A stretch of DNA of 64,000 nt from Flavobacterium sp. LC2016-12 (GTDB lineage: Bacteria > Bacteroidota > Bacteroidia > Flavobacteriales > Flavobacteriaceae): the NCBI RefSeq assembly GCF_015351595.1, contig NZ_JADKPT010000001.1, positions 310,001 to 374,000 on the forward strand, in the 5' to 3' direction. The position numbers and the translations under genes were made by a program. Positions 8,829 to 18,682 of this stretch are shown here, piece after piece. The notes beneath the pieces are model-generated. The model worked only from the letters and a program-made list of their open reading frames with translations, was not told where the DNA came from and did not search any database. The first letter of the stretch is position 1, and every line of letters begins with the position of its first letter.

Positions 8829-9371
8829 ATGCCTATATTTATTTGCCACAAAAGAAAATCAATTCAAGCAATACAAAAAGAATATCCAAATTCTGAAATA
8901 GTTGATGTAACATCAAAAGCTACGAATGATTACGTAAAATTTAGTCCTTTTTATCCTATTGGGAATATCCCAATTCCTTTTACAGATAATCGTTATAGTG
9001 AATCTGTTGAAGGTATTTGGCAAGGCTTAAAGGTTTTTGAAAACCACGAAATTGATGAATCAAAGTTTTTGATTAAAAATATGAAAAACTTAAAAAGAAC
9101 TACTAGAAAATATGGTACAGTTTTAGGACATCAAAAAGGGATTTATAGTTCAGAACTTTTAGACTATTATAATGCTAGATTGAATATATATGTTCCTTCT
9201 TATGAATATGTGTTAAAAAATTATCTTAATGATTTAGTGGAAGAATTGAAAACAATTTCTGCCACTAAATCATTAATATTATTAGATTATGAGACAAATA
9301 CAGATCTTAAAAATATAACAAAACCCCTTTCTCATGCAAGTCTTATTAAAAGCTTTATAGAGGATAACTAA
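8829..9371 (+). CDS. Uncharacterised protein, DUF6939-like
   Basis: 180 aa. Its strongest features are an N-terminal strand MPIFICHKRKSI, VDVTSKATNDYVKFSPFYPIGNIPIPF, and SVEGIWQGLKVFE. I associate this combination with a small uncharacterised family (DUF6939 in my memory, not checked). No signal peptide or membrane segment, so cytoplasmic. The SxEGxWQGLK pattern recalls the NADAR ADP-ribose-handling family but the match is too short to claim. It converges with the putative immunity gene of the toxin cluster, only 12 bases apart, so it may be part of the exchangeable toxin-tip cassette. About 210 bases before it hold no supported gene. Confidence 0.6.
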   Translation: MPIFICHKRKSIQAIQKEYPNSEIVDVTSKATNDYVKFSPFYPIGNIPIPFTDNRYSESVEGIWQGLKVFENHEIDESKFLIKNMKNLKRTTRKYGTVLGHQKGIYSSELLDYYNARLNIYVPSYEYVLKNYLNDLVEELKTISATKSLILLDYETNTDLKNITKPLSHASLIKSFIEDN

Positions 9372-9383
9372 TTCATTTAATTT

Positions 9384-9749
9384 TTAAAACTCCAACTCTT
9401 TGAGAGGGGTATTAAAATGTGGATCATCATCAGGATTAGGATTTAAGCACATTTCTATTGCAATACTCAAATTGTAAATCAATTCATTATATATGTAATA
9501 TTTTTCTTCATCATCTTTATATAATCCTAAATCGTAATATAATCCAGGTACTATAGTCATTAGATAATATAGTATATCCTTAGGAACATTTTCTTTATAT
9601 TTCCAATCCGCTTTTAGTTCTTCTAAAATTTCATATAATTTATCTAATAGTATGGGATCAATTCCATCTCTAATGTGATATTTTATCAAAAAACCAGAAT
9701 CTTTATTAAAAAGAAAATGCTCAATGTTTTTAGCGGTTATTAATGACAT
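9384..9749 (-). CDS. Putative cognate immunity protein of the adjacent polymorphic toxin
   Basis: 121 aa, acidic (many Glu and Asp, ending NPNPDDDPHFNTPLKELEF), mostly helical, with no signal or membrane segment. I recognise no named family. The case for immunity is positional: it is the last gene of the cluster and begins only five bases after the stop of the 2114-aa protein whose C-terminus looks like a toxin tip. Small acidic cytoplasmic proteins directly downstream of a toxin tip are the usual immunity arrangement in polymorphic toxin systems. Alternative: an unrelated hypothetical gene. Confidence 0.6.
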   Translation of the reverse strand: MSLITAKNIEHFLFNKDSGFLIKYHIRDGIDPILLDKLYEILEELKADWKYKENVPKDILYYLMTIVPGLYYDLGLYKDDEEKYYIYNELIYNLSIAIEMCLNPNPDDDPHFNTPLKELEF

Positions 9750-9754
9750 ATTAT

Positions 9755-12700
9755 TTAGTTTATAATTTTAAAAGCTGTAGTTGGAATTTCGTCAATAATG
9801 ATTAAAAATTCAAAAGATTTTTTTGCGTAGCCTTGTACTCTTGGTCCTCCTAAAAAAAATTTTCTTATACTTTCATTTGATAGATCTATATATTTTCCGT
9901 TAATTTTTGTTAAATCAATTTCAACAACTTTCTTACCATTGTCGTTTAAGGCATAAGCTAATGCCTCTTCCTTATTTGTAAAACTTGAGATATAAGGAGT
10001 TATAGTTCTTTCATCGCTTCCATTTCTAACATGTCCATCTATAGTATATGGTTTACCTGCTTTAGTTAGTCCTGTTTCACTTTTTGCAACGATTGGATTT
10101 GACATTAATTGTTCATCTCTCATAACTCGCCATACTTTATTATGTTTATCAGGGTTTGTTGCAGTATTATCAAATTGATTTATATAATCAATAAATTTTT
10201 TGTTGAACTTTGTGATTTGCGGTCCTAATCCTTTTAGAGCCTTCCACTTTAGATATCCCCCAGCATTCTTAATTTCATCTAAATTTTTAGAAACTAATTT
10301 TAATTCGTCAATATTAGTTCTTAAAGCTAAAGTTTCCTTATTTAGTATTTGCCATGCAGGATAATTTAATTCCCCACTGTCAAATTTACCTAGTATTTCT
10401 AAATTATCTTTAAAATCCTCAAAGAAATCATCTGATGCATTTGCTAAGTTTTTAAATCTTTGCTTAAAACAATCAAAACCATTGTGAACCAATACCTGTT
10501 CATTACCAATGTAAAAAGTATGGGCAGGTAATACTTCTATGTTGTATACAGTTGCAGTAGTATCTTTTGCAATATTGGCTTCTACGTTCCCCCATGTACC
10601 ATTAGCTAAAAGTACCATCATTCCTTTGGTAACTAAATTGGCATTCATCCAGCCTTTTTTAGTAAAGAACGGATGTTCTGATGTAGCTTGTAAGGTATCT
10701 TTTCCTACTACAACCTGATATAACTTTTTAGTCGCTAGATTTACTTTCTGTACTACAGTACTCCAACGATTTGTTTTAGTTTTTTCGTTATATGACCAAA
10801 CTTCGTCATTCTCTTTAATATCCTGAATTGGAATTAACCCTTTTTTAGTTTTTATTAAAGTGTTCCCTGTAAAGCAAGCTCCTAGAACTAAATCACAATT
10901 TCCTCCTTTACAGTATATTGCTGCTTCTTCTGTAAATTCTTCCATGTTAGAGGCTGTTCGATCAATATTTGCCACCTTTTGAGCAGTTAGAATTGCATCT
11001 TCAGCATTAGATGTAACATTCGCTATTGTTTTACCATTATATTTTAGAAGACCAGTAGCATTATCAAATGTTAATTGATTTTTAGTTTTTGCGAATATCT
11101 TCTCTAGTTTCGGAAATTTTGATACTAATTTTGATATCATAGTTTCTTTGCTGGTAATATTTATGGCTAAACCTAATTTACCCATTGCATTTTCAAATTT
11201 TACAGACATTGCACCATCAAATTTACTTTCAGTAACTAATGTGGCTTTAGATTCTTGTAAGAAACCCTGAATTAATAAACGATCATCTTTCGCAATTGTA
11301 GCGATATTAGATGAATTATTTACTGCATCTAAAATATTAGTATAATTATCAACTTTAAGTAAACTAGGTTTCATAACCATTGTCGAAGCAGAGGCGACAC
11401 CTGTAAATAGACTTATCAAACCGGCAACTTTACTAAATTCCGGATTATTATCAGCTGTTGCTCTTGCAGTAATGCTGGTAACGGAGCTAATTTTATCTGC
11501 ATAAAACAGCACTTTACCGAGAGTAGTAAGCTGAGCTCCAGGGATTACCAAAGTGGCCACATCAACAGCTGTTTGCGCTATATCAGAAACGGTTTGTCCT
11601 GTTGCTTCCTTATCAGCATAATAAACGATAAATGCTGGTAGATACATATTTTCTTTAGACTCAGTAACTTCATTAAAAGCTGATAAAGTTGTATTGTTAG
11701 TAAATATTATTGGCTGAAAAGGATCTAAATCGACAGGTTTTTTTAAATCTGACATAGAGATGAATCCTAGTGCTAATAATGTCTCTACATTTATTTTACC
11801 AGTTTCAGCCGTATATTTGGCATTTGTTTTAATATATGTATCTGTAATTCCTGCACCTGGAGAAGCGGACATCTTTAAGTGGGTAAAGAAGCGATCATAT
11901 ATTGATTTGTAATTATAATTTATTGTTAATTTTAGAATTGTATTAACTTCTTTTGAGGTTAATTCGTCTTTATTAAATAATGTTTTTAAGTCTTCAATTT
12001 CAGTTTTTTTGACGTTTTTCCAAATTTTTATAAGATTATTTACAAATACGGCTCTGTTATCATCTCCAAAAAATAGGTATTTATTATCAATATCGTATAA
12101 GAGTGATTTCAAATACGGTTCTTTTCCTAAAGGGCCATCATATTTAGTTACTAAAAAATCAAGTATTGCCTGACCTTGCGTAGGAGTTGTACTTTCAAAT
12201 AACTTCAATAAAGCTTCTTCATGAAATTCATTTACAATCGAATTTGATTGTATTGTTTTTATAGCAATTATTTTCTTTTGAATATCTTTCTTTTCTAATT
12301 CAACAATACTTTCATTTTTCACTTGGGAAAGGATAGCATCGATTGAAGTATTTGTATCCAATTTGCTCCAAAACGCATCATTATCTTTGTTTGAAGATAT
12401 GATATGTTTACTAAATTGCTGATACATTACTTTGAAATAATTTTCAAGATTGGTTTTATTTTTATAATCTGTTTGTAAAGCAGTATTTTCGGCTAGATAA
12501 TTTGCCCAAACATAAGTTATTGTATAACTGCTGCCAGAAGGTACCATTGTCATTGACCCAGTTGGAACAGTAACAGTTGTATTTGTTGGGTTTTCCCATT
12601 GAGTTGTATTTGTAAATTTGTCAAACGCTTCAGGATAGTTTTTTCGTATTTGCGCAATTTTTAAAATGTAAAACAATTCAGGCTTTTCGCAATAGTTTTT

Positions 12701-15700
12701 AGTCATCTCTGCAGTGTCCTGATCATAACTCCAGCGTGATTCATTATCAGATAATACAAATGATTGAGATATTTTTATTCCTCCTGATTCTAAAGCTTGA
12801 TTATTTACAGAAAAAGGAACAAATGGAAATTTATCAATATCAGTTAAACTTGCTTTTGCATTTGCATTTGAATAAGTTGATAAATTTGATTTTTTAAATT
12901 TATAAGTTTTACCATCAGCACCACAAGGCACAAATGCTATAACTCCATCTATCATTGCTGGTTTTATATCTGGAAAGACATAAGGTGTTCCTTTTTCATC
13001 TTTGTATTTACCATCTTGAAGATCTATTTTATATAAATTTTTTAGACCATTTGTATTAATGATAAAACTTTGAAGAATACCTGGCGCTTGTGTACCGCTT
13101 GATTGATAGTCACTTGTGCCATAATTAAAAAGGATATGGTCTAAATTTGCCTTATTTAAAGTTACAATTTCTCCATGATAAGAAAGAAAAGAAAAACTAC
13201 CTTTTGTCTTGTCTTTCGGATCTTTGTCTAAATTTAAAAATCTGTCATCAAGAACAGTCCAGTAACTTTCGCCTTCTTGATCCCCCTGAATAAAAGGATA
13301 CAATTGTAATCCAGGAGCATGAAGAACCTGCCAGTCATTATGACTTACTAATACACCAGTACCATAATCCATTAAGAGATCAGTTGTTGTAGAAGTGTTA
13401 TATTCTGTAAAAGGATGTTGTAATCCAAAAACACCGTGGCCTAATTCGTGTGCTAATGTGCGAACGATATTGACTTTATTAAATATAAAACCATATTGAC
13501 GCTTCAATGGCATGAAACCTAGTATATTAGATTTGTCTGATGGAGTATCAGTATAAATTACATAATAGGTATCTTTTTTATAATCTGCACCCAATTTTAG
13601 TTTTAGGTTTGCGGTTATCTGTTGTTGTTCTGGCGTATAAGTAGCTAATAAACTACTTTCGCTGGTTTCAATACTTTCACCCCAAGTGTTGTCTAAAGTT
13701 ACATCTATGATATTAACATTAAATGTTACTCCTGCAGGCTCATAAATAGCATTTAGCTGAGATTGAGCATCGTTTGGAATTGTTGCATTATTAACCCTTA
13801 CCAAAGTCAAATTTACCTTTTTATTCGTTAAATGCCACAAATCCATCGTACCTGCAATATCATATTTTCCAGCACCTTCTTTAGGATCTTTTGGAGTTGC
13901 AGGTTTTACTGTTGCAATGATTGTTTCTTTAGCAAAATCTAATGTCTTTTTCAAGGTTAACGTTGCAACATTATCTTTCCATACAATTTGAGTACTGTCT
14001 ATTGCGGTACCATTTTGAGTTTTAAAGACAAGATCCTTCTTCGTTTTTCCGTTTTTGAAATCGACTGTTGCTACTACAACATCAGTATTAGGATTGTCTG
14101 ATATTGCTTTATAATTTACATTATAAGTACCACCACCTTTTTTCGGTATTGTTTGATAGGTTTTGGTCAGACTTCCATTTTCGGATGTTGGAGCTGTATC
14201 AAATGAATATTTACCACCTCCTTTAGAGAAAATTACATTCACATCTGAAGAAGAAATCTCAGCAACATCGCCGCCAGATCCCATTCCATTTGTATTTTTA
14301 GAAGTCGGAATACCACCTGGAGCCAATTGTCCTGTTTGTTTAATTTCTCCTGTAGGAGCATTAGCAGGAACGGCATATTGTTTTCCATCTTTATCTGTAA
14401 TAATGATATCATTAACCGTTTTGTCAATTTTGGTTTCTATGCCATTAGGACCTTTAATAGTAATACTGCCATCTTCATTTTTTACTACAGATTCTATAGT
14501 ATATTGTATATCGTGATTTATAACATTTCCGGCATCACCCAAGACATCATTGAATACACCATCAAGATCAGCCATACTGCTCCATTTTGGATCATAAGCA
14601 GCGATAATCTCTCCAGAAATCAGTTTAAAATCAGTATTTAAACCAATATTATTGAATGTAATCCTGATACGAGTGTTTTCACTTATATTTACTTTAGCAC
14701 TTTTTTCATTTTCTGCTTTATCTTCTGCGTTTTGTGCAATAATTGCATCAGCTGCATCAATAAGCAGTCTAAATTTTTCGATAAAAGGAAGCGTTACATA
14801 GCCATCACCAGAAAAAGTTCCGTTGCTTCCAGTTGCATGTAAAACTACAATAGGGAAATCTCCCGCTGCGATAACATCATTAGGTAAAAGCTCTTTCAGT
14901 GGCGTAGTGTTTGTTAAATCTGCTGGATCTGGTTTTATACCGCATCCCTGAAAAGCGATTTCGTCTCTAACCAGTGTTGTAAATTCTTTAGCAATACTGT
15001 GAGTATATTTTCCAACATCGCAAGATGCTCCTACAGTAAATTCGTAAGTCGTATTTGGTTTAAGATTGGTGATGGTGAGGTTTTCTCTTGGAGTAACTAC
15101 TTTATACCAGTCCGAATCCGCATTTTTTTCCCGATAATTTACTTGATAATCAAAGTTATCGATACTTCCTGACCAGGATATTTTAGCTTGATTTTCACTG
15201 ATTCCTTCTACATTGATAGCCAGCGGAGCAGTACAAAATATTTCGTAATCAAAAGAATAAATTTCGCTATATCCATTATTTTTGAAAACACCAATTTCTT
15301 CTGCGCCTAAAAGTGCTTTAGCTTTTACTCTCCAGGCATATTTTTTTCCCGGAATTAATTGTGGTTCAGCAATGCCATATTGAAGCGTTGTAGAACGTGT
15401 AGTTGTTGTATAAAGTGGAGGTGTGTAAGCAAAAGCATTTTGAACGGGCGTATATTTATCCCAGATTTCTACTAATGAAAATTCATATTCTACATTACTA
15501 ACATTGATCTGACGGGGTGTCCAGCTGAAAATAATGTTTTGAATGTTCTGCTGCATTATTGAAGCATTGTTCAAAGGCAGATTTAAAAATGGTGGATCAT
15601 TTTGGAAAATGATAGTGGTTACACTGGTTTTTTTCGAAAGTTTTTTATTGGTTGCAAAGTCATAAACTTCAACAGAAAAAGTATAAATTCCTTCAGGAAG

Positions 15701-16099
15701 TGCCTGTGCGTATTGATTTGGATTAACTCCAAGAAGATTCTGATATTGAAAATAGGGTGCTAAATCTACATTTGTCAACTGAAGCGGTACTCCACCTTCC
15801 AGAAAAAGATCATGTGCCCCAACCACAAAATCGTTTGTCATTAACGAAATAGATTGTCCCTGGAAATAACATTTTAATCGAATTTGACGATTAGAAATAG
15901 TTAAATCATTTAAGATAATCTGCACTTTGACAGGACTATTAATAGTCGTCGCATCGGCATAATTATTTAAATAGATAGGTGAAGGCTGTGTGATCTGTGT
16001 GCTTATAGTGACCGGAAAGGTTTGTGCTAAACCAGAAACTATTACCGAAAGCCAAACTCCAAGGGTTAGAAATAGTTGAAATTGTATTTTTTTTAGCAT
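9755..16099 (-). CDS. Exported polymorphic toxin-like protein: TANFOR-like, FN3, HELGH peptidase, Hint, ART-like tip
   Basis: 2114 aa from the ATG at 16099, which begins the signal peptide MLKKIQFQLFLTLGVWLSVIVSGLAQ; the in-frame ATG at 16165 overlaps the upstream gene. Order of parts: residues about 27-290, a region I match to the Bacteroidota TANFOR type (FPVTISTQ, LAPYFQYQN, LPEGIYTFSVEVYDF, NDPPFLNLP); about 300-400 fibronectin III; long spacer; H884 E885 H888 in HELGHGVFGLQH with LMDYG downstream, a zinc peptidase signature; about 1400-1740 helical; Hint domain from Cys1742 (CFTGNTLIKT) to N1873 (VLVHNG); then a 240-aa tip. The tip has WRV (R1991), ISSFTNKEEA and AKKSFEFLIIIDEIP (E2097), an R-S-E layout suggesting an ADP-ribosyltransferase fold. 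No T9SS tail is visible. Inference: Hint self-cleavage frees a toxin domain countered by the downstream protein. Confidence 0.72.
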   Translation of the reverse strand: MLKKIQFQLFLTLGVWLSVIVSGLAQTFPVTISTQITQPSPIYLNNYADATTINSPVKVQIILNDLTISNRQIRLKCYFQGQSISLMTNDFVVGAHDLFLEGGVPLQLTNVDLAPYFQYQNLLGVNPNQYAQALPEGIYTFSVEVYDFATNKKLSKKTSVTTIIFQNDPPFLNLPLNNASIMQQNIQNIIFSWTPRQINVSNVEYEFSLVEIWDKYTPVQNAFAYTPPLYTTTTRSTTLQYGIAEPQLIPGKKYAWRVKAKALLGAEEIGVFKNNGYSEIYSFDYEIFCTAPLAINVEGISENQAKISWSGSIDNFDYQVNYREKNADSDWYKVVTPRENLTITNLKPNTTYEFTVGASCDVGKYTHSIAKEFTTLVRDEIAFQGCGIKPDPADLTNTTPLKELLPNDVIAAGDFPIVVLHATGSNGTFSGDGYVTLPFIEKFRLLIDAADAIIAQNAEDKAENEKSAKVNISENTRIRITFNNIGLNTDFKLISGEIIAAYDPKWSSMADLDGVFNDVLGDAGNVINHDIQYTIESVVKNEDGSITIKGPNGIETKIDKTVNDIIITDKDGKQYAVPANAPTGEIKQTGQLAPGGIPTSKNTNGMGSGGDVAEISSSDVNVIFSKGGGKYSFDTAPTSENGSLTKTYQTIPKKGGGTYNVNYKAISDNPNTDVVVATVDFKNGKTKKDLVFKTQNGTAIDSTQIVWKDNVATLTLKKTLDFAKETIIATVKPATPKDPKEGAGKYDIAGTMDLWHLTNKKVNLTLVRVNNATIPNDAQSQLNAIYEPAGVTFNVNIIDVTLDNTWGESIETSESSLLATYTPEQQQITANLKLKLGADYKKDTYYVIYTDTPSDKSNILGFMPLKRQYGFIFNKVNIVRTLAHELGHGVFGLQHPFTEYNTSTTTDLLMDYGTGVLVSHNDWQVLHAPGLQLYPFIQGDQEGESYWTVLDDRFLNLDKDPKDKTKGSFSFLSYHGEIVTLNKANLDHILFNYGTSDYQSSGTQAPGILQSFIINTNGLKNLYKIDLQDGKYKDEKGTPYVFPDIKPAMIDGVIAFVPCGADGKTYKFKKSNLSTYSNANAKASLTDIDKFPFVPFSVNNQALESGGIKISQSFVLSDNESRWSYDQDTAEMTKNYCEKPELFYILKIAQIRKNYPEAFDKFTNTTQWENPTNTTVTVPTGSMTMVPSGSSYTITYVWANYLAENTALQTDYKNKTNLENYFKVMYQQFSKHIISSNKDNDAFWSKLDTNTSIDAILSQVKNESIVELEKKDIQKKIIAIKTIQSNSIVNEFHEEALLKLFESTTPTQGQAILDFLVTKYDGPLGKEPYLKSLLYDIDNKYLFFGDDNRAVFVNNLIKIWKNVKKTEIEDLKTLFNKDELTSKEVNTILKLTINYNYKSIYDRFFTHLKMSASPGAGITDTYIKTNAKYTAETGKINVETLLALGFISMSDLKKPVDLDPFQPIIFTNNTTLSAFNEVTESKENMYLPAFIVYYADKEATGQTVSDIAQTAVDVATLVIPGAQLTTLGKVLFYADKISSVTSITARATADNNPEFSKVAGLISLFTGVASASTMVMKPSLLKVDNYTNILDAVNNSSNIATIAKDDRLLIQGFLQESKATLVTESKFDGAMSVKFENAMGKLGLAINITSKETMISKLVSKFPKLEKIFAKTKNQLTFDNATGLLKYNGKTIANVTSNAEDAILTAQKVANIDRTASNMEEFTEEAAIYCKGGNCDLVLGACFTGNTLIKTKKGLIPIQDIKENDEVWSYNEKTKTNRWSTVVQKVNLATKKLYQVVVGKDTLQATSEHPFFTKKGWMNANLVTKGMMVLLANGTWGNVEANIAKDTTATVYNIEVLPAHTFYIGNEQVLVHNGFDCFKQRFKNLANASDDFFEDFKDNLEILGKFDSGELNYPAWQILNKETLALRTNIDELKLVSKNLDEIKNAGGYLKWKALKGLGPQITKFNKKFIDYINQFDNTATNPDKHNKVWRVMRDEQLMSNPIVAKSETGLTKAGKPYTIDGHVRNGSDERTITPYISSFTNKEEALAYALNDNGKKVVEIDLTKINGKYIDLSNESIRKFFLGGPRVQGYAKKSFEFLIIIDEIPTTAFKIIN

Positions 16100-16139
16100 T
16101 TGGGTGTTTTTATAACTATTATACTTTAAAATCTTCCTC

Positions 16140-18587
16140 TTAATATTTGAATTCAATAGAATCATTTACTGCTTTTTCGACTGCCAACTGATGGTAAAAT
16201 GGAATCATTTTTTCTTCTAATTGACTGCTGATTTCTACGGCAGTTTTTTTATCGTTAATTAAATCAAAGAATAAATTGACTTCCTGTTTACTGAAAGCAG
16301 CCATTGATTCGTTATGCTGCAATTCGCTTTTTGGTAACGTGGCAAGAAAAGCAAATTCTTTCATCATCCATCTGTGATTGACTAGCTGTTTTTCGCTTTT
16401 TTCACTTCTTACCACTAATTTCATATACCTGTTGTAAGCTACTTTATCTTTAGCATCTTCGATACTGACTCCATGCATTTTATCTGTATTGACACGGCCA
16501 ATTGCGGCCACATATACTTGTTCAATACTTTCGTCTTTTGCAGTTATTTCGCGATTTAATTTCTGAACAATAGCAAAGAGCAAGCTATTATATTGGGAAA
16601 TCATTTCCTTGTTAGTATTATACAAATCAAGATAATCCAATACTTTTTCTTTGAATTCTTTATCGTCTAAAGTCATTCTGACGATATCTAAAAGTTTGTC
16701 CAATTTTTTTAATTCTGCTTCAGGTAAAGGTCTTAAGTTGTTTTGAAGCTTTTCCAGTTTAGAAATGATTTCACTTTTTGTGCCTTCTAAAACAACATCT
16801 TTAGAAGAAATTTTCAGAATATTATCTGGCGTTTCCGGTGCTGTAATTTCTCCTTTTTCTTCGATTTGTTTAGGACGTAATTTTATTTTATCGAAAGAAT
16901 AGGTGTAGGATATAGTGGCTGTCAAATCATTATTTCTAACAGTTTGAGAGCTGCTAAATAATGATATAACATTAAACCCCATATTGTGTTTTTGCATGTA
17001 AATATATGATCCATTTAAACGGATATTAAAAACATCATTTACTTTATCGCCATTATTAAAGCTGGTATTATAACTGGTAGAAAAAGAGGTGTTTAATTTT
17101 TTGTCGTAAAATAATTTCGTAGCACCAATCGTTGGCCCCAGTATTAAATTATCACCAACATCCAATTTTCCAATTGTACTATTGAAAGAAGCTGTTAGAT
17201 TAAGGTCTTTTTTGGGGTAACCAATAATGTATGAAAGTCCTGTATTGTAATAGGTACTTGCCCCACCAGCAATTGTTTTTCCTTCTTGCTGATTTACGGC
17301 GTCCTGCATGCTGAAAGTAGCATTGAAAGCTTGTTTTTGTCTTTTATCATTTTTTAGAAGATAATTTACTGTAATAGCAGCATTTTGATTGACTTGTCTG
17401 AAATTTAAGGTGTCTAAATAATCATAGTCTGAGGTTTGATTAATGTAATCAAATTGATTTCTGCTATTGGTATACGATTGAAAATTAGAGTAATTAAGAT
17501 TAAAATTTAATTTTTGATTAGCCCTGAAATCGGCGCTAATAGACGACACCAGTCTTTTCATCTGACTTTGTTTTTGTTTGTCAAGATTGTCTTTCTGTAA
17601 TCCTAAATTCAGATTTAAGCTTAATTTGTCTTTGTATAATGTCTGAGAAGCATTAACGGTCACATTTTCTAAATCATTATTAAAATAATAACCTCCTAAT
17701 GTTCTGTAGTTAGGATCGATTCGTTCGTAGCCTAAACCTAAAGTTCCTTTTCCGGCAGGATATATCAATTGTCCTTTTAAAGCTTTATAACTCGCCGTTG
17801 TTGAATTAGAATTTAAAAACATAGAGGCAATATTTTCAGCTTTTTTGCTTTCAGTAACTCTGGTGTCTTCTGTAATACTGCTATTTGCAAAATCGGTTAA
17901 AACCTGTAATTTTTTAAATAATTTAAAAGAGGTTTCAAAGCTAATTGCAGCATTATCTTTTGGAGAAACGCCTAGTTCATATGGGATCGGAGTTGATAAT
18001 GAATTCATCTCATCTTTGGCCTTAAAAAAAGAAAGTCCAAGATTTACTTTTTCTAACGAATATTGTGTTTTAAATCCATAACCAATTCTTTTGTAGGTAG
18101 GAACTAGTTCAGTATTTATTACATCATATTCACTGCTTCTAACCAAACGACCGTACATTGCACTAATTTTAAATTTGCCTTGCGGTGTTAAATCAACACC
18201 CAGTCCTGTGAACTGATGTCCTGCTAAAGTATAAGGGGAAAAAGTCATACTAACATCTCCAATATGCGCGGTAATCCATTTGTAGGAAGGATGGATACTC
18301 AAACGATTCATAAGAACCGGTTTGTTATAACCAAATTTTTGACTGGTATACGAAAATGAAAAAGGGATATTATATAAACCTGCTACGTTCACATTAATAT
18401 TTCCGTTTAAGAAATAGGTAAAAGGCTCTCTGGCTGCATTTCCAGAATAAAATACTCCGTTGGCAGAAGCACCACCGGAGACATTTATTAGTTTGTTTTT
18501 TCCTAATTCTTCAACATTGAAATTTTGCGCAAATCCTAGAGTGTTACACAATATTATGCTAAAAAATAATATTTTTTTTAAATTCAT
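16140..18587 (-). CDS. Predicted outer-membrane beta-barrel protein with helical C-terminal domain
   Basis: 815 aa with signal peptide MNLKKILFFSIILCNTLGFAQ. Residues about 30-570 alternate short amphipathic strands with aromatic ends and polar turns (for example GKFKISAMYGRLV, YGFKTQYSLEKVNLGLSFFKA, LNFNLNYSNFQSYT, GLSYIIGYPKKDLNLTASFNS), as in TonB-receptor-like or FadL-like barrels, though no plug or TonB box is seen. Residues about 610-815 are highly charged and helical and would lie in the periplasm. It sits between the SprB-like adhesin gene and the toxin-like gene (40 bases upstream of it), so it may anchor or export one of them. No exact family recognised. Confidence 0.7.
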   Translation of the reverse strand: MNLKKILFFSIILCNTLGFAQNFNVEELGKNKLINVSGGASANGVFYSGNAAREPFTYFLNGNINVNVAGLYNIPFSFSYTSQKFGYNKPVLMNRLSIHPSYKWITAHIGDVSMTFSPYTLAGHQFTGLGVDLTPQGKFKISAMYGRLVRSSEYDVINTELVPTYKRIGYGFKTQYSLEKVNLGLSFFKAKDEMNSLSTPIPYELGVSPKDNAAISFETSFKLFKKLQVLTDFANSSITEDTRVTESKKAENIASMFLNSNSTTASYKALKGQLIYPAGKGTLGLGYERIDPNYRTLGGYYFNNDLENVTVNASQTLYKDKLSLNLNLGLQKDNLDKQKQSQMKRLVSSISADFRANQKLNFNLNYSNFQSYTNSRNQFDYINQTSDYDYLDTLNFRQVNQNAAITVNYLLKNDKRQKQAFNATFSMQDAVNQQEGKTIAGGASTYYNTGLSYIIGYPKKDLNLTASFNSTIGKLDVGDNLILGPTIGATKLFYDKKLNTSFSTSYNTSFNNGDKVNDVFNIRLNGSYIYMQKHNMGFNVISLFSSSQTVRNNDLTATISYTYSFDKIKLRPKQIEEKGEITAPETPDNILKISSKDVVLEGTKSEIISKLEKLQNNLRPLPEAELKKLDKLLDIVRMTLDDKEFKEKVLDYLDLYNTNKEMISQYNSLLFAIVQKLNREITAKDESIEQVYVAAIGRVNTDKMHGVSIEDAKDKVAYNRYMKLVVRSEKSEKQLVNHRWMMKEFAFLATLPKSELQHNESMAAFSKQEVNLFFDLINDKKTAVEISSQLEEKMIPFYHQLAVEKAVNDSIEFKY

Positions 18588-18682
18588 TATGATAAATTCG
18601 GGACAATGAAATAGGGAAGGACTGACCTTATATTTCGAGCTGTTTTATTAAAATATTCACTTTTTGTTTTAATGAATGGATT

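Noticed and set aside
8646..8900. Plus-strand frame with a hydrophobic stretch (GVIILIFVIIYQLI) before the DUF6939-like gene
   Set aside because: No ATG, GTG or TTG start in frame and its end overlaps the real gene. It may be a remnant but cannot be supported as a gene.
13415..13450. Metzincin signature in the toxin-like protein
   Set aside because: HELGHGVFGLQH has six rather than five residues between second and third His, so it does not fit HExxHxxGxxH. Kept only as a zinc-peptidase-like motif.
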